A program made the position numbers and the translations under genes. Under the pieces are notes generated by a model that searched no databases, was not told the DNA's origin, and saw only the letters and a list, made by a program, of their open reading frames with translations. This document shows positions 1 through 11,576 of a stretch of DNA of 64,000 bases, piece after piece (the stretch's first letter is position 1; the number at the start of each line of letters is the position of its first letter). The DNA is from Mesorhabditis belari (lineage: Eukaryota; Nematoda; Chromadorea; Rhabditida; Rhabditidae), in assembly GCA_958450365.1 (NCBI GenBank), contig CAUEEP010000411.1:124001-188000 (forward strand), read 5' to 3'.

Positions 1-470
1 AACTAACCAACCAAAACCAACCAATCAAAACTAACCAACCAAAACCAACCGACTAAAACCAACCAACCAAAACCAAGCAACTAAAACCAACCAACCAAAA
101 CCAACCAATCAAAACTAACCAACCAAAACCAACCGACTAAAACCAACCAACCAAAACCAAGCAACTAAAACCAACCAACCAAAAGCAAGCAACTAAAACC
201 AACCAACCAAAACCAACCAATCAAAACTAACCAACCAAAAGCAAGCAACTAAAACCAACCAACCAAAACCAACCAATCAAAACTAACCAACTAAAACTAA
301 CCAACCAAAACTAACCAACCAAAAACAACCAACCAAAACCAACCAATCAAAACTAACCAACCAAAACCAACCAACCAAAACCAAACAACCAAAACCAACT
401 AACCAAAACCAACCAACCAAGACCAACCAATCAAAACCAGCCAACCAAAACCAACTAACGAAAACCGATT
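1..470. repeat. CCAACCAAAA minisatellite
   Basis: Tandem array of a roughly 10-bp unit (ccaaccaaaa) with single-base variants. It starts at or before the left window edge. A second block of the same unit follows at 930-1080. Confidence 0.95.
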
Positions 471-628
471 TGGAATTCCAAACGTTTGAAATTTCAAATC
501 ATGCTTCATGGATACCAATCTTTTAGTGTCCCAAACGTGTGAACTTTTAGTGTTCCAAATTCATTTTGATTTGGAAAAAATTCTAAATTTCATGAATCCG
601 GGCACTGAATGCAGTAACCCGAAATAAT

Positions 629-848
629 ACTGTATTTTCTCTAATAGTAGTGCACGGCGAGCCGAGTTGGTGACTATTTTACGGTTTCCAAGCTTTTGCA
701 GAAGCTCAACACTCTAATCCCCCGCTAGATCTCATCGTCAGCTACATTTTCCGACCCCACATCGATAGGATTTGATAAGCGGTTCTCGAGATTTCGAGGA
801 ATTTAGGCGACGCTATTAGAGGTGCACTACTATTAGAGAAAATATGGT
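629..848. mobile_element. MITE with 27-bp terminal inverted repeats, copy 1
   Basis: The ends are near-perfect inverted repeats (tattttctctaatagtag at the left, its complement at the right). The interior has no coding frame. It looks like a non-autonomous DNA element. The same interior recurs at 2494-2683. Similarity between the copies continues about 80 bp beyond the right end, so the two are related by segmental duplication as well as by transposition. Confidence 0.7.
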
Positions 849-929
849 AAATGAAAATTAAAATTGAAGCTAATTATTCTTTTATCAGAGACAGATATTC
901 AAATAATCGGTTACTTTTAAATAAAGAAA

Positions 930-1080
930 AATCAACTAATCAAAAGCAACTAGTCAAAAGCAACTAGTCAAAAACAACCAACCAAAACCAACCAATCAAA
1001 AACAACTAACCAAAAACAACCAACCAAAACTAACCAACCAAAACCAATCAACCAAAATCAACCAATCAAAACCAAATCAA
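930..1080. repeat. Second block of the CCAACCAAAA minisatellite
   Basis: Units aaccaaccaa and aaaacaaccaaccaaaa continue the array at 1-470, which the MITE-containing segment at about 630-930 interrupts. Confidence 0.85.
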
Positions 1081-1629
1081 TCTACAATATTGCCAATATT
1101 GCCCTTAGCAAACCCAGGACTTACTAGGAATGGGTGCGGTGGTGGGTCTCGTAGTCGCAAAGCGCGTCTTGTGCTCAATCATCGAACCTTCTCTTGCATC
1201 TCAAATTTAAGTCAGAATTCAAATTTCTCACTCTTACAACACAAAATTTTGTCAGCTGCTTTTTCACGCAAACTTTGTATCAACTACGGTAGATTGGGCG
1301 CCGGATAAGGGCTGAAAATTTGAATTTAAAGAAGAGTTGGGTCTCGTCAAGACGATAGGATTACGGTGAATGGAAAGCTTTGGAAAAGACGCAGACATTT
1401 ATTCCCCTCCGATTGATTTATAGCACCATTACTATCACCGAATTATGAGCTGTTTACCGTTGCACTTTTTAAACTCAAAAACCTTAGAATTTAGGAATTT
1501 AAGTTTAAAATCGATATGTTTTCTTATCAGCTTTTATCTTTATCAGCTATAAATATCTTTTATTCAAAAATTTTTCGAATAAAAAACCTAATACAGCTTT
1601 GAATAAGTTGAAATTATTAAAAAAAATAT

Positions 1630-2368
1630 TTAGATCCAATACGGTTCCAATACGGTTCTTTTTAGATCCAATACGGTTCCAATACGGTTTTTTTAGATCC
1701 AATACGGTTTTTTTTAGATCCAATACGGTTTCAATACGGTTCCAATACGGTTTCAATATGGTTCCAATACGGTTCTTTTTAGATCCAATACGGTTCCAAT
1801 ACGGTTTTTTTTAGATCCAATACGGTTTTTTTTAGATCCAATACGGTTCCAATACGGTTTTTTTAGATCCAATACGGTTTCAATACGGTTCTTTTTAGAT
1901 CCAATACGGTTCCAATACGGTTCCAATACGGTTTTTTTTAGATCCAATACGGTTCTTTTTAGATCCAATACGGTTCCAATACGGTTCTTTTTAGATCCAA
2001 TACGGTTCCAATACGGTTTTTTTAGATCCAATACGGTTCTTTTTAGATCCAATACGGTTTCAATACGGTTCTTTTTAGATCCAATACGGTTCCAATACGG
2101 TTCCAATACGGTTTTTTTTAGATCCAATACGGTTCTTTTTAGATCCAATACGGTTCTTTTTAGATCCAATACGGTTCCAATACGGTTCTTTTTAGATCCA
2201 ATACGGTTCTTTTTAGATCCAATACGGTTCTTTTTAGATCCAATACGGTTCCAATACGGTTCTTTTTAGATCCAATACGGTTGCAATACGGTTTTTTTAG
2301 ATCCAATACGGTTCCAATACGGTTTCAATACGGTTCTTTTTAGATCCAATACGGTTCCAATACTTTAG
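1630..2368. repeat. CCAATACGGTT minisatellite
   Basis: Tandem units of ccaatacggtt interspersed with tttttagatccaatacgg. This is the reverse complement of the attggaaccgt arrays at 31378-33345 and 61828-62400, so one minisatellite family occupies three loci. Open frames read through it on both strands are repeat artefacts. Confidence 0.95.
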
Positions 2369-2493
2369 ATTTAGATTAGATATTAAAAGAAAGATCTAGA
2401 TAGCAAAAATAATATCTAAATATTAAAATAGCTCAATTTTTTTGAAAGTTACAAATTGAATACGGCTGGAAAATTGTTTTTCATGTTTTCCAT

Positions 2494-2765
2494 GCGAGCC
2501 GAGTTGGTCACTATTTTACGGTTTTCAAGCTTTTACAGAAGCTCAACACTCTAATCCATCACTAGATCTCATCATCAGCTACATTTTCCGACCCCACATC
2601 GATAGGTTTTGATAAGCGGTTCTCGAGATTTCGAGGAATTTAGGCAAAGCGAAGGGTGCACTACTATTAGAGAAAATATGGTAAATGGAAATTAAAATTG
2701 AAGCTAATTATTCTTTTATCAGAGACAGATGTTCAATTAATCGGTTACTTTTAAATAAAGAAAAG
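2494..2765. repeat. Second copy of the 629-930 segment
   Basis: High similarity to 656-930, including the right terminal repeat of the MITE and about 80 bp beyond it. The left terminal repeat is missing, so this copy is truncated. Confidence 0.8.
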
Positions 2766-2801
2766 TTTCATTATAACACCTTGCATGATAACATCTTGCA
2801 A

Positions 2802-3042
2802 CTTTGGAATAGGCTAATTTCCGCATTTTTTTTTTGCACAACTAGCTCTTTCGCGCAACTAGCTCTTTTGCGCAGCTAGCCATAACTTTCTTCTAAGTAG
2901 GCCAATCTTTATAATTTTCCTGTCATTTTGTTGCACTTATTGAGATCTACAAAATGACACCAAAATCATAAAGATTGGTCCACTTAGAAGAAAGTTATGG
3001 CTAGTTGAGCAAATAAAATGGCGGAAATTAGTCTACCCCAAA
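2802..3042. repeat. Palindromic element upstream of the Frizzled gene
   Basis: The left arm (ggctaatttccgc, then cataactttcttctaagt) pairs with the right arm (acttagaagaaagttatgg, then gcggaaattagtcta) around a short loop. It is a fold-back, MITE-like element about 130 bp before the start codon of the next gene. Confidence 0.75.
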
Positions 3043-3114
3043 AATTAAGCTTCTTTCTGGTCGTTTTACAAATGTTTCTTTCGTTTAAAAGTTGTTCTAT
3101 CTAAAATTTTGCAA

Positions 3115-3131
3115 TTTCTGTCTATTTCCAG
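3115..3131 (+). promoter_or_regulatory. Probable splice or trans-splice acceptor before the Frizzled start
   Basis: A pyrimidine-rich stretch ending ctatttccag lies 47 bases before ATG 3179, and no upstream exon is visible. In a nematode this would fit a spliced-leader acceptor. A 5' UTR intron acceptor is the alternative. Confidence 0.4.
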
Positions 3132-3178
3132 GAAAGTACTCGTTTCGTGTGGGGTGGGGTGACTGAGTCGAGAGAGGA

Positions 3179-6100
3179 ATGAGGCGACTCGTCTACGCGC
3201 TCCTTCTCGCGCTCGTCGGCGCCCAGAACTCAGAGATTTTTCGACAAGTTTGTTTGTTTAACTCTAGCTGTTCAAACTCTAGCTTTAGCTCTAGCTTTAA
3301 CCCTAGCTTTAACTCTAGCTTTAACTCTAGCTTTAACTCTAGCTTTAACTCTAGCTTTAACTCTACTACACTAGGATGGGGTTACAAGGAAATTTGCATT
3401 TAATAAAGCAAAAATAAGAAAAGCCGTGATTTTTTTCTTTTTCTGAACAGCTCCAAGTTATTTAAAATGTATAAGTACCTTTGTTTTAATATAAGTACCT
3501 TTGTTTTAATATACATACCTTTGTTTTAATATAAGTACCTTTGTTTTAATATAATGAAAAACTCTTATTTGTTTATTGAGAAAAGGTACGCTTAAAAAAG
3601 GTTGTAATTAAAAGTGGCATGACCAAATGCTTCATAATTTTTGAATTAGTTCCTAATTTTAATAACACTGTTTTTCCCTTCAAATTGTTTGTGATTTAGC
3701 CACACATCGCCGATCCGAATCGTTGTGAAGCGATCACGGTTTCTACGTGCAGCGAGCTTCCATACAACACCACTCACTACCCGAATTTGTTGAATCATCA
3801 AAATCAAAAGGTTGGTTGGCAGAACTTTGATTAAAGCCATAGCAAAATAGCAAAATAGCAAAATTTTGAGCAACCAGAGGATAAAATGAAGTGCTAAAGT
3901 TTGCTGGCTGGCTTCTGATCTAATCCAAGCCATTCACTTACTTATTTTTAGAGAATCACCCCTTTTACAGGACTTGATGAGTTTATTGATTGAGAAAAAA
4001 GAACAGGAGTTATACTAGCAGCTGACTTTCAGATATTGGTATTAAGAATAAAATAATTCAGCATTCTAAATGTTATTGTGAGCTTTATGCATATAGAAAA
4101 ACCAGCTGACCATGCTTTTGAAATGTGAGCAAATATGACAGGATAGGATTTTGAGCAACCATTTGTCATGTTTTTGATTAAAAACTATGTAAGTATCTAC
4201 TTTAGGATGCTGAGGCAGCTATTGGCCAATTTCAACCACTAATCAAGATCAAATGCAGCGAGGATATCAAGATGTTTCTCTGCACTGTGTAAGGATTTGC
4301 TTATTTAGTAAAAATAATGTTAAAACTGTAAGAGACAATGTCAAAATTGTATTTAAGAGAAATTGCAGGTAATCAAAATTGTATGTAATCAAAATTATGT
4401 GTAATTATATTAAAACAAGTCCGAATTGCGTATTTTAGATATGTGCCAGTTTGTACAGTGTTGGAGACACCGTTGCCGCCATGTCGTCATTTGTGCTTGA
4501 GTGCCAAGAACGGATGCGAGTCGTTGATGAATAAATTTGGCTTCCGATGGCCTGAACAGCTAGAGTGCGACCGTTTCCCGATTGATGGGATTTGCGTTGG
4601 CGAGAACAAGACATCAGGTAATGGCTGTTAGAGTAATTGTTAGGTAATTATGGCCGTTAGAGCTTTAAATTTAGCTGGCTAAGTTATTATGATAAACTTT
4701 TTATTTTGTTTATTTAGGAGAACCACCGGCACCGGAGTCTCAACCTGGCCCAGGGTTGACGACACTTGAGTGTCCGGCAAGAATGAAATCACACTCGAAT
4801 GGCGCCTTCTTGCAGCTAGTCTCCGGCAAAATACCTGAGTGCTCAATACAGTGCGAGGCTGACAAAAAGGTGAATAAAGTTTCCAAGTTGTTTTAAATTC
4901 AAATTCAGATTTTATTAAATTCCAGTTTGACATGAGCTTCCATTCATGGAAGCTCATGTCAAGCTTGAACAACTAGAATTAAAGTGCCAAAGTTTGGTAG
5001 CCAAACTTTAGTGGTCTTTAAAAGTGCTAAATTCAAATCTTCAGGTCCCTGTTCTTTTCGATGCACGAACGAGACGATGGCTTCGGTTGTGGACTGGGCT
5101 TTGTGCGGTGGCTTGCTTCTTCTGCTCACTTTTCACCATCTGCACGTTCCTCGTCGATTTGAAGAGGTACAGATACTCGTTTACTTTAAATAATCTTGAA
5201 AATAGGTTCACATATCCGGTGAGGCCGATTCTCTACATGGCGCTTTGCTACTTCGGGCTTTCAATCGTCTACATGATAGGTTTGTGTTGGATAAATGTTG
5301 GATAAATGGATTTTAACTGATTCAATTTCAATTTCCAGGTGTTGTTGGAGATGATCGCTTTTCGTGCGTCGAATCCTCACCAGGAGGTGCATCACTGGTG
5401 GCTCAAGGCGTCGAATTGCTTCCATGCTCTGCGCTCGCCGTCGCTCACTACTTTTTCAACATTGCTAGCAGTGTTTGGCAAGTTATTAATGATTAGAATG
5501 ATAGGTGTTGGTATTTAGTATTAATAAATTTGCATTGCTTTTGAATTTCCAACTAAAGAATACACATAACTGACTCGTTCCAGGTGGGTCGTTTTGTGCT
5601 TGGCGTGGTTTTTGACCGCCACTCGTCATTGGGGTTTTGAATTCATAGAATCATTATGGCTCTACTTTCACGCTTTTGCCTGGGGACTTCCAGCCGTGTT
5701 GGCCGTTATTGTCTTGGTTTGTTTACGTTTTCAATATCAAAAATTTTATAATTTAGATTACTAACTCGTTTGATGGTGACGTTTTCACGGGAATCTGCTC
5801 TGTCGGAAATTTGCAAGGAGAAGCCTTAATGATGTACCTTGTGATCCCTATTGCTTCAGCACTCGGTTAGTCGTATTCTTCTACAAACTACTATTTTAGG
5901 CAAAACAGTACAAAACAAAACAATATAAGAAAGTACATCAAATTCTAATAAAACTTTTTAGGCATCGGTTTCTTTTTGTTGATCATGGGCATTTTCTCGA
6001 TGGTTCGCATTAGAAAGTACATCAAATTGCAACACAACGACGTCGACAAGTTGATCAACAAGATCGAGAAGCTCATGTTAAGGTATTTGTTTCATTTTTG

Positions 6101-6721
6101 TGAAGGATTTATACAAACTCTTTTTAGAATTACCGGCTTCTCGTCAATCTACATCCTGGCCACTGCTGCTTTCACCGGAATCCTCTTCTATCAATCGCGG
6201 AAAATGCCGTTATGGATTGAAGTAAAAAAAGATTTATAAATGGGCGAACTATCTAAATTTTTAGTCTTGGTATGGACAGCGTTGTGAGCGGACCGATCGA
6301 ACAAATCTCGGATTTCAAACATCACCAACGCTGTGCCCTAAAATGAAGTCAAACGAGACAGTCGCTCAGCCCGAGATCATGCTCTTTGTCGTGAAAGTTT
6401 GTTTTATTCAAGATTTAGCAAAAAGTAACGGGCTTCTATTTACTTTGAAAGAGTTAATGACTAAATTTAGTACCTTTTGCAACTGGTCGTTGGCGTCACG
6501 TGCGCGATTTGGATTATGTCGGCCAAGACAGCGGCTTCTTATCGAAAGTGAGTTTAAATTATGCTTAATGTTTTATGTTTTATTTAATTACTAATCAGTT
6601 TTTAAACTCGACTTTGTTTAGATGCTGGAATCGGGTGGTTCGTGGCCGAACGGTGGTGGCGACAGCTGACGACGAACTGCTGCCGATCGGTGCTCGACGC
6701 GAAGTTCTTGTTCATCGCTAA
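3179..6721 (+). CDS. Frizzled-family Wnt receptor (15 exons)
   Basis: Seven-pass plasma-membrane receptor for Wnt ligands. Exons: 3179-3247, 3700-3810, 4206-4288, 4439-4617, 4718-4869, 5045-5166, 5206-5279, 5339-5477, 5584-5716, 5757-5865, 5962-6082, 6128-6221, 6265-6396, 6471-6547, 6622-6721. The sum is 1695 nt, 564 aa, a usual length for the family. Residues 1-16 form a signal peptide. The cysteine-rich domain (about 32-145) contains CEAITV, LPYNTT, PVCTVLE and LMNKFGF, all Frizzled signatures. The first membrane segment starts near 213, followed by the YPVRPI motif. Cytoplasmic IEKLMLR and the last membrane segment ([14 protein letters not shown]) also match. The Dishevelled-binding KTxxxW motif reads KTAASY (525-530), so its tryptophan is tyrosine. 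The tail is short and ends LVHR. The intron after 5477 uses a GC donor. Intron 5167-5205 is 39 nt, in frame and stop-free. No orthologue is assigned among MOM-5, LIN-17, MIG-1 or CFZ-2 types. Confidence 0.95.
3255..3370. repeat. CTTTAACTCTAG minisatellite in Frizzled intron 1
   Basis: About nine 12-bp units (actctagcttta) start just after the intron 1 donor. Each unit carries a ctctag acceptor-like motif. Confidence 0.9.
3474..3553. repeat. Four 20-bp tandem units
   Basis: Unit ataagtacctttgttttaat repeated four times in Frizzled intron 1, with one internal variant (atacatacc). Confidence 0.9.
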
Positions 6722-6766
6722 ATGTATGCTCAGTCGATTTTTATTCAATGCTTTTTTTTAAAACGG

Positions 6767-6860
6767 TCGAACCTCTATAACGATTCGTAGGCGTTAATTA
6801 AAAAACGTTATAAAAAGCTTAATTTTTTACTAGTAAAATTTGCTATAGAGGTTCACCATT
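6767..6860. mobile_element. Short pogo-like MITE downstream of Frizzled
   Basis: The left end ggtcgaacctctataacg and right end tgctatagaggttcacc are imperfect inverted repeats of the kind seen on pogo/Tigger-type elements. It is about 90 bp, A/T-rich and non-coding. The family assignment rests only on the terminal motif. Confidence 0.45.
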
Positions 6861-8740
6861 GCCTCATTTTCCCAACTACAATTTGATGTGCTTTATTTGG
6901 TAAGCCAGTACAGGGTTGATCTCCCCCCACAATTTCTCTACACACATGTGCCTAACTTAGCCGAACACAACTTTTTGACGCATTTCTCCCGAATCGCTCA
7001 TTCAAATCACAAATTTCGCTTTAATTTTGCCATTACCGCGTTTGCTCACTTAAAAGAAACCTCCTTCTGCTCTTAAAATATTGCCATGCTTTACGCAAAA
7101 AAAAATGAATTGCTCCATATTGTTTTTCTCATATTGTAAGCTGTTATTGTTGTCTGATATTTTCTCGTGTATTTATCTTTGTGTTAATGATTTGGCCATT
7201 CTCTAAATCAAGTCGTGCCAGTCGTCAGGGTTTCCTCGAAAATATACAGAGTGCCGTATTTCGATTCTATGTTGCCTAGATTATTTAGACGTGCTTATTG
7301 ATAAAGTTAGTGTCAAATTGAAATTACAGATCACAGTCGCTCATTTTGATCTCTATTTGCCACCAAACTTTCAATAAGCAAGTTTCGTATTTACTTGATC
7401 TTAACGTTTGTTTGATAAAAAGTGAAGGGTTTTGGTTTTTTTTCAAGAGCTTTCAGGCAAAACTTTGAATGAAGAGGGGACGTGTTGGTTATTGAGGAGA
7501 TGGGGAGTGTGTGCGGATCTTGCTTAGCGAGGTGATGGATGAGGGCGCAAGACGAGGAGGGAAAACCCCCGGGGATTCCCCTCTTTCTCCCTCTTTGCCC
7601 ATCCTTTCTCATCGTCCTCTTTTCACCCACCCCAACTCATTTCCTACTCCCTTAAACCACCCCGTTTCCATCGAGGGGACCGATTTCAAAAATGAAATTC
7701 CCCTAACATGTGCATAACCGGCACTCGTGAAATCACTTTTTGCAAAAAGCCAAAACCCTTTCACTGGATAACAATTTTGTTTGCACATAATAAACTCGTA
7801 AAAAAAATTCACAACATTGCATACAAGGTTTTTGGAAAAACTGGTAATACAAATCGAAAAAATTATAGCTTATACACAAAGACACAAATAATCAATTCTC
7901 CTCCTTTAGACACTCAGTTAATTCCCTTTGAGTCATCAGTTTTGTTGGAAAAAGACCGCTAAAGGGCATGGCTCATAGGAAAAGAGAACCACATGTCGAG
8001 ATCACGAAATTGGCTGCCAGAAACGAGAAACGCATCTCGCGCAAATTTCTCAATTTGGTGCCCGCCCCTTGCTTCCTTTCTCCATTTTTGAGCATCGAAT
8101 TGACTTTACGATATTTTCAGAGCAACTAGTTTAGGGACTTGCCAAAATAAGAATAGTTTTTGCATTATAATGATGAACAAAAAGTGCAATCCCACAAACG
8201 ACTTACACTTTTTCATTTATGCCGTCGTTCGCGATTTAGCAAATGTTTCAGACTCTTCGGAAAACCTGAAATGAAACAGATTCTATCGTTTTATCAACAA
8301 ATAAATGATATAAGTTTTTAAAAACTCAACAACAACTAGATTTTAGACTCAATCGAGATCTTGACATAGAAAAAGTTGATGACACCACCAACTTCTCACT
8401 CAACTTCGATCATAGCAGTAATTTACTAAATTCCGCACAGGTTAGGTACTTAATGAGCAAAAAACAATGCAATTTTGAAAAAGGCTTATCTCGGGACGAA
8501 AAAAGTAAAGAATGATTTAGCGGGATCTAGTCAAATAGCGCCGTGAAAACAGCACCACATCTAAAAAATTTTAATGATTTCAGATTTTAATGTAGACTAT
8601 CCAACGCTCTTTTGAAGGTTTCGATAAAAGCTTTAGTTTTTTATGCATAGTAAAAGTAGATGAAGTAAAATAGCAGATGTAAACAAGTAAAATAGTAGAT
8701 AAAAACTTGCTTATTCAATTAACGAAATGAAAAAACGGAG
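6861..8740. other. Intergenic spacer without a supported gene
   Basis: I see short open frames but no convincing splice-supported gene, RNA gene or tandem array. The C-rich stretch at 7560-7680 and its antisense are open over about 70 codons, but resemble nothing I recognise. Confidence 0.5.
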
Positions 8741-8749
8741 AGCAATAGA

Positions 8750-9750
8750 TGTGGGCAAGATCTGAGGACGTTTAATAATTTCCTTCGTCGGAACTCCAGC
8801 AATTCGATCGTTTTTGGCGCCGCAGTGGATCTCACGTATTTAGATAAACAGAAACTAAATAGAAACTAGAAACAATAAGTTAAACAAAACAATAAATGCC
8901 TCTTGTGTTTCTTTTAATGGCAGGCAGGTTGTAGCGTGCTCGTTGTTGACAGAAAGGACTTCAGTTGCTTCATCTTTATGCCGGCAGTTTACTTTCGTAC
9001 GACTAAAAGAAAACTTCAAAATGTTCAACGAAAAGTATTTAATTTTTGTTGTTAAAAGGAAAGGGTTTAATATACCTGAAGTAGCATATCGATTCCCCAA
9101 TTAGTAGCAAAGAATTTCATTGCGTTTGCGTGTGGAGCTGGGTAGTTTGAGCAGTTATCGGATCACACGTATTGAAAAATATAAACTAGAAACAGTAAGT
9201 TAAACAAACAATAAATACCTCTTGTGTTTCTTTTAATGGCAGGCAGGTTGTAGCGTGCTCGTTGGTGACAGAAAGGACTTGAAAAACAAAACAAAACAAT
9301 GAAAGATTTCACATGGGCACTATTGTTTCTACCATTTAAAACAGCGTGAAAACGTTGATCTTGGCGAAAAATAACCTTTTTACTCTGAGGATATTGTTGT
9401 ACCAACGAAAGGTTGCGAGTCGTAGCAAACTTCAAGCGATTAAAAGCATTCATCGTTTCCTCCGTAAAGCCGACACACAATGTAACCAGGATGTGGACTC
9501 TTTGGTCCGGACTAAAGATAAATAAAAATTATACCGAAATTACCAACAAACCTTCAATAAAGAATTAAACGCCTCGTGTGTTGCATTAACAAGTTGCTGA
9601 GATTGGATAACACGACTGTAAACATTCCATTTATCAACAGGATACGTGGGTGGCCGGCGAAAGTTCCCATTGACAGCTTTTCTAATGTAGTTTTTTGAAA
9701 GGAATTTGTAAAATTCTAAAGAAATCCTAAAGAAACCAAATCCCTTACCT
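8750..9750 (-). pseudogene. Probable Mutator-like (MULE) transposase remnant
   Basis: On the minus strand, exon-like blocks can be read at about 9720-9552, 9497-9375, 9280-9215, 8985-8895 and 8840-8755. The block at 9720-9552 reads YIRKAVNGNFRRPPTYPVDK and then WNVYSRV and NATHEAFNSLLK. This resembles the C-terminal part of Mutator-like transposases (WNVY, then an asparagine-rich helix before a conserved His). The next block reads CVGFTEETMNAFNRLKF. The block with NEHATTCLPLKETQE occurs twice in tandem (8895-8985 and 9215-9280). Splice phases between blocks do not all agree and no start is visible, so I treat it as a decayed transposon gene. An unrecognised host gene is the alternative. Confidence 0.4.
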
Positions 9751-10479
9751 AACACAGCACACTTAAACAGCAAATATGGGCAAACAATATACAAAGGAGA
9801 GAACGAACGAGGGGAGAGAGCACTTTAAAAAAGCTCCACAAAAACATAATAGATTTCACGGAGGGAAGAAAACTCGGCATAAATCTGAACAAACAGAAAG
9901 TTTCCGAGTCCATCATAGAATGAAAAAATGAAAAAAAAAAATGGCCAAAGGGAAAATTTTTGGGCGGGGGTACGGTAGCGCATCCACGCTTTGGAAAGTG
10001 CACCACGCCGCTTTCGCGCCAATCCCTTAAAACTACACGTTAATAGGAATCTAACAAAACGATTATATGGGTCTAGGGCAGTCCTTGTTATAATGGGCGA
10101 AAAGGAGTGCAAAAAAAGGTCGCATTTGTCCCACTCGCAAAATGGACCATAAAACATGATTCTGATGATGAAATAATCCGTTGGTTTGTCAAAATATGCG
10201 CAAGGTGCTTACAAATGTTTTTAAAATAACAAAAGTTACAAGTTGTTATGAGAAGTCTAACAAAATTGGGGTTGAAAAATCTAATCGCAGTCACAGTCGC
10301 AGTTGCAGTAAAATTTGCGCAATTTTTGTTTGGACGTTGTTTTGAAAGGCGCTATTTTGACCGATTTAGCAGACGTTTCGGGAATATTAAATTTCGAGAT
10401 GCTAGCAAAAGCGCCGCGTTTTTTGCGCTAGAATCATTTGCGCCAATTTTCATTTGCGTATCATTTGCCTCAAAAATTT

Positions 10480-11080
10480 TTGCGCCATTTTTTATGCCAT
10501 TTTTTACGCCATTGTTTCCGCCAATTTTTCCGCCATTTTTTACGCCATTTTTTGCGCCATTTTTGCGACACTTTTTACGCCACTTTTTGCGACCCTTTTT
10601 GCGCCACTTTTGCGCCACTTTTGCGCCACTTTTTGCGTCACTTTTTGCGACACTTTTTACGCCACTTTTTGCGACACTTTTTACGCCACTTTTTGCGACA
10701 CTTTTTGCGCCACTTTTGCGCCACTTTTTGCGTCACTTTTTGCGCCACTTTTTACGCCATTGTTTCCGCCAATTTTTTACGCCATTTTTTGCGCCACTTT
10801 TTGCGACATTTTTTGCGCCATTTTTTGCGCCACTTTTGCGCCACTTTTTGCGCCATTTTTGCGACACTTTTTACGCCATTGTTTCCGCCATTTTTTGCGC
10901 CACTTTTTGCGCCACTTTTTGCGACACTTTTTGCGCCACTTTATGCGCCACTTTTTGCGCCATTTTTGCGACACTTTTTGCGACACTTTTTACGCCATTG
11001 TTTCCGCCATAATTTCCGCCATTGTTTTCGCCACTTTTTGCGCCAATTTTTGCGCCAAGTTTTGCGCCACTTTACTTACC
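10480..11080. repeat. CGCCACTTTTTGCG minisatellite
   Basis: About 600 bp of 13-15-bp units (cgccactttttgcg, with ttttacgccattg variants). Long Phe-, Arg-, His- and Leu-rich frames on the plus strand and Lys-rich frames on the minus strand are by-products. It abuts the MITE starting at 11082. Confidence 0.95.
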
Positions 11081-11081
11081 G

Positions 11082-11351
11082 TAAATAGTGTAATTGGACC
11101 CCACCCCCCTCGTACAGTCGCGTAGTCGCAGTCGCAAAAGCTTTTTAGTATTTCATTTTTTGCAAAGCACCCGTACTTTAAAAAAATGCGTCTTTGGTAT
11201 CAAAAAATAGCTGGAATTCAGGGCTATTTTTTGATACCAAAACGAACATTGTAGCATAAACCAGTGTCGAGAAAAACGCGTCCAAAGCTAGACTACGCAA
11301 CACTCCGCACCGTCATTATGGGGGTGGGGTACTATTACAGTATTTACGGTA
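11082..11351. mobile_element. MITE with TACCGTAAATA ends, full-length copy
   Basis: Terminal inverted repeats of about 32 bp: taccgtaaatagtgtaatt at the left and aatactgtaaatgccat-like complement (acagtatttacggta) at the right. Inside is a hairpin, tatcaaaaaatagctg with its complement. Related copies are at 19752-20204 (opposite orientation, internally duplicated) and 48096-48335 (truncated). Confidence 0.8.
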
Positions 11352-11576
11352 TGACATTCATTATTTTACATTTTCAAGCTCATAGATCTAACATAGACCT
11401 TCAAGCTTACGGTATCCAACTGCACAATAAAGTACTTGGCGCTACAAATTACAGCCGCTCTTTGTGCCCCTTTTAACCGGCATGCATCAAAAAAGTTTTG
11501 CTTTTCAAGCCTTAATGTTTTGTTTGCTAAAAATTTGGCGGCTATTTAGCAATATATTTTAAAGGTTTAAAAAAAA

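Noticed and set aside
10248..11125. 254-codon Phe/Leu/Arg/His frame
   Set aside because: Only its first 70 codons lie outside the minisatellite, and these show no recognisable domain or splice context.
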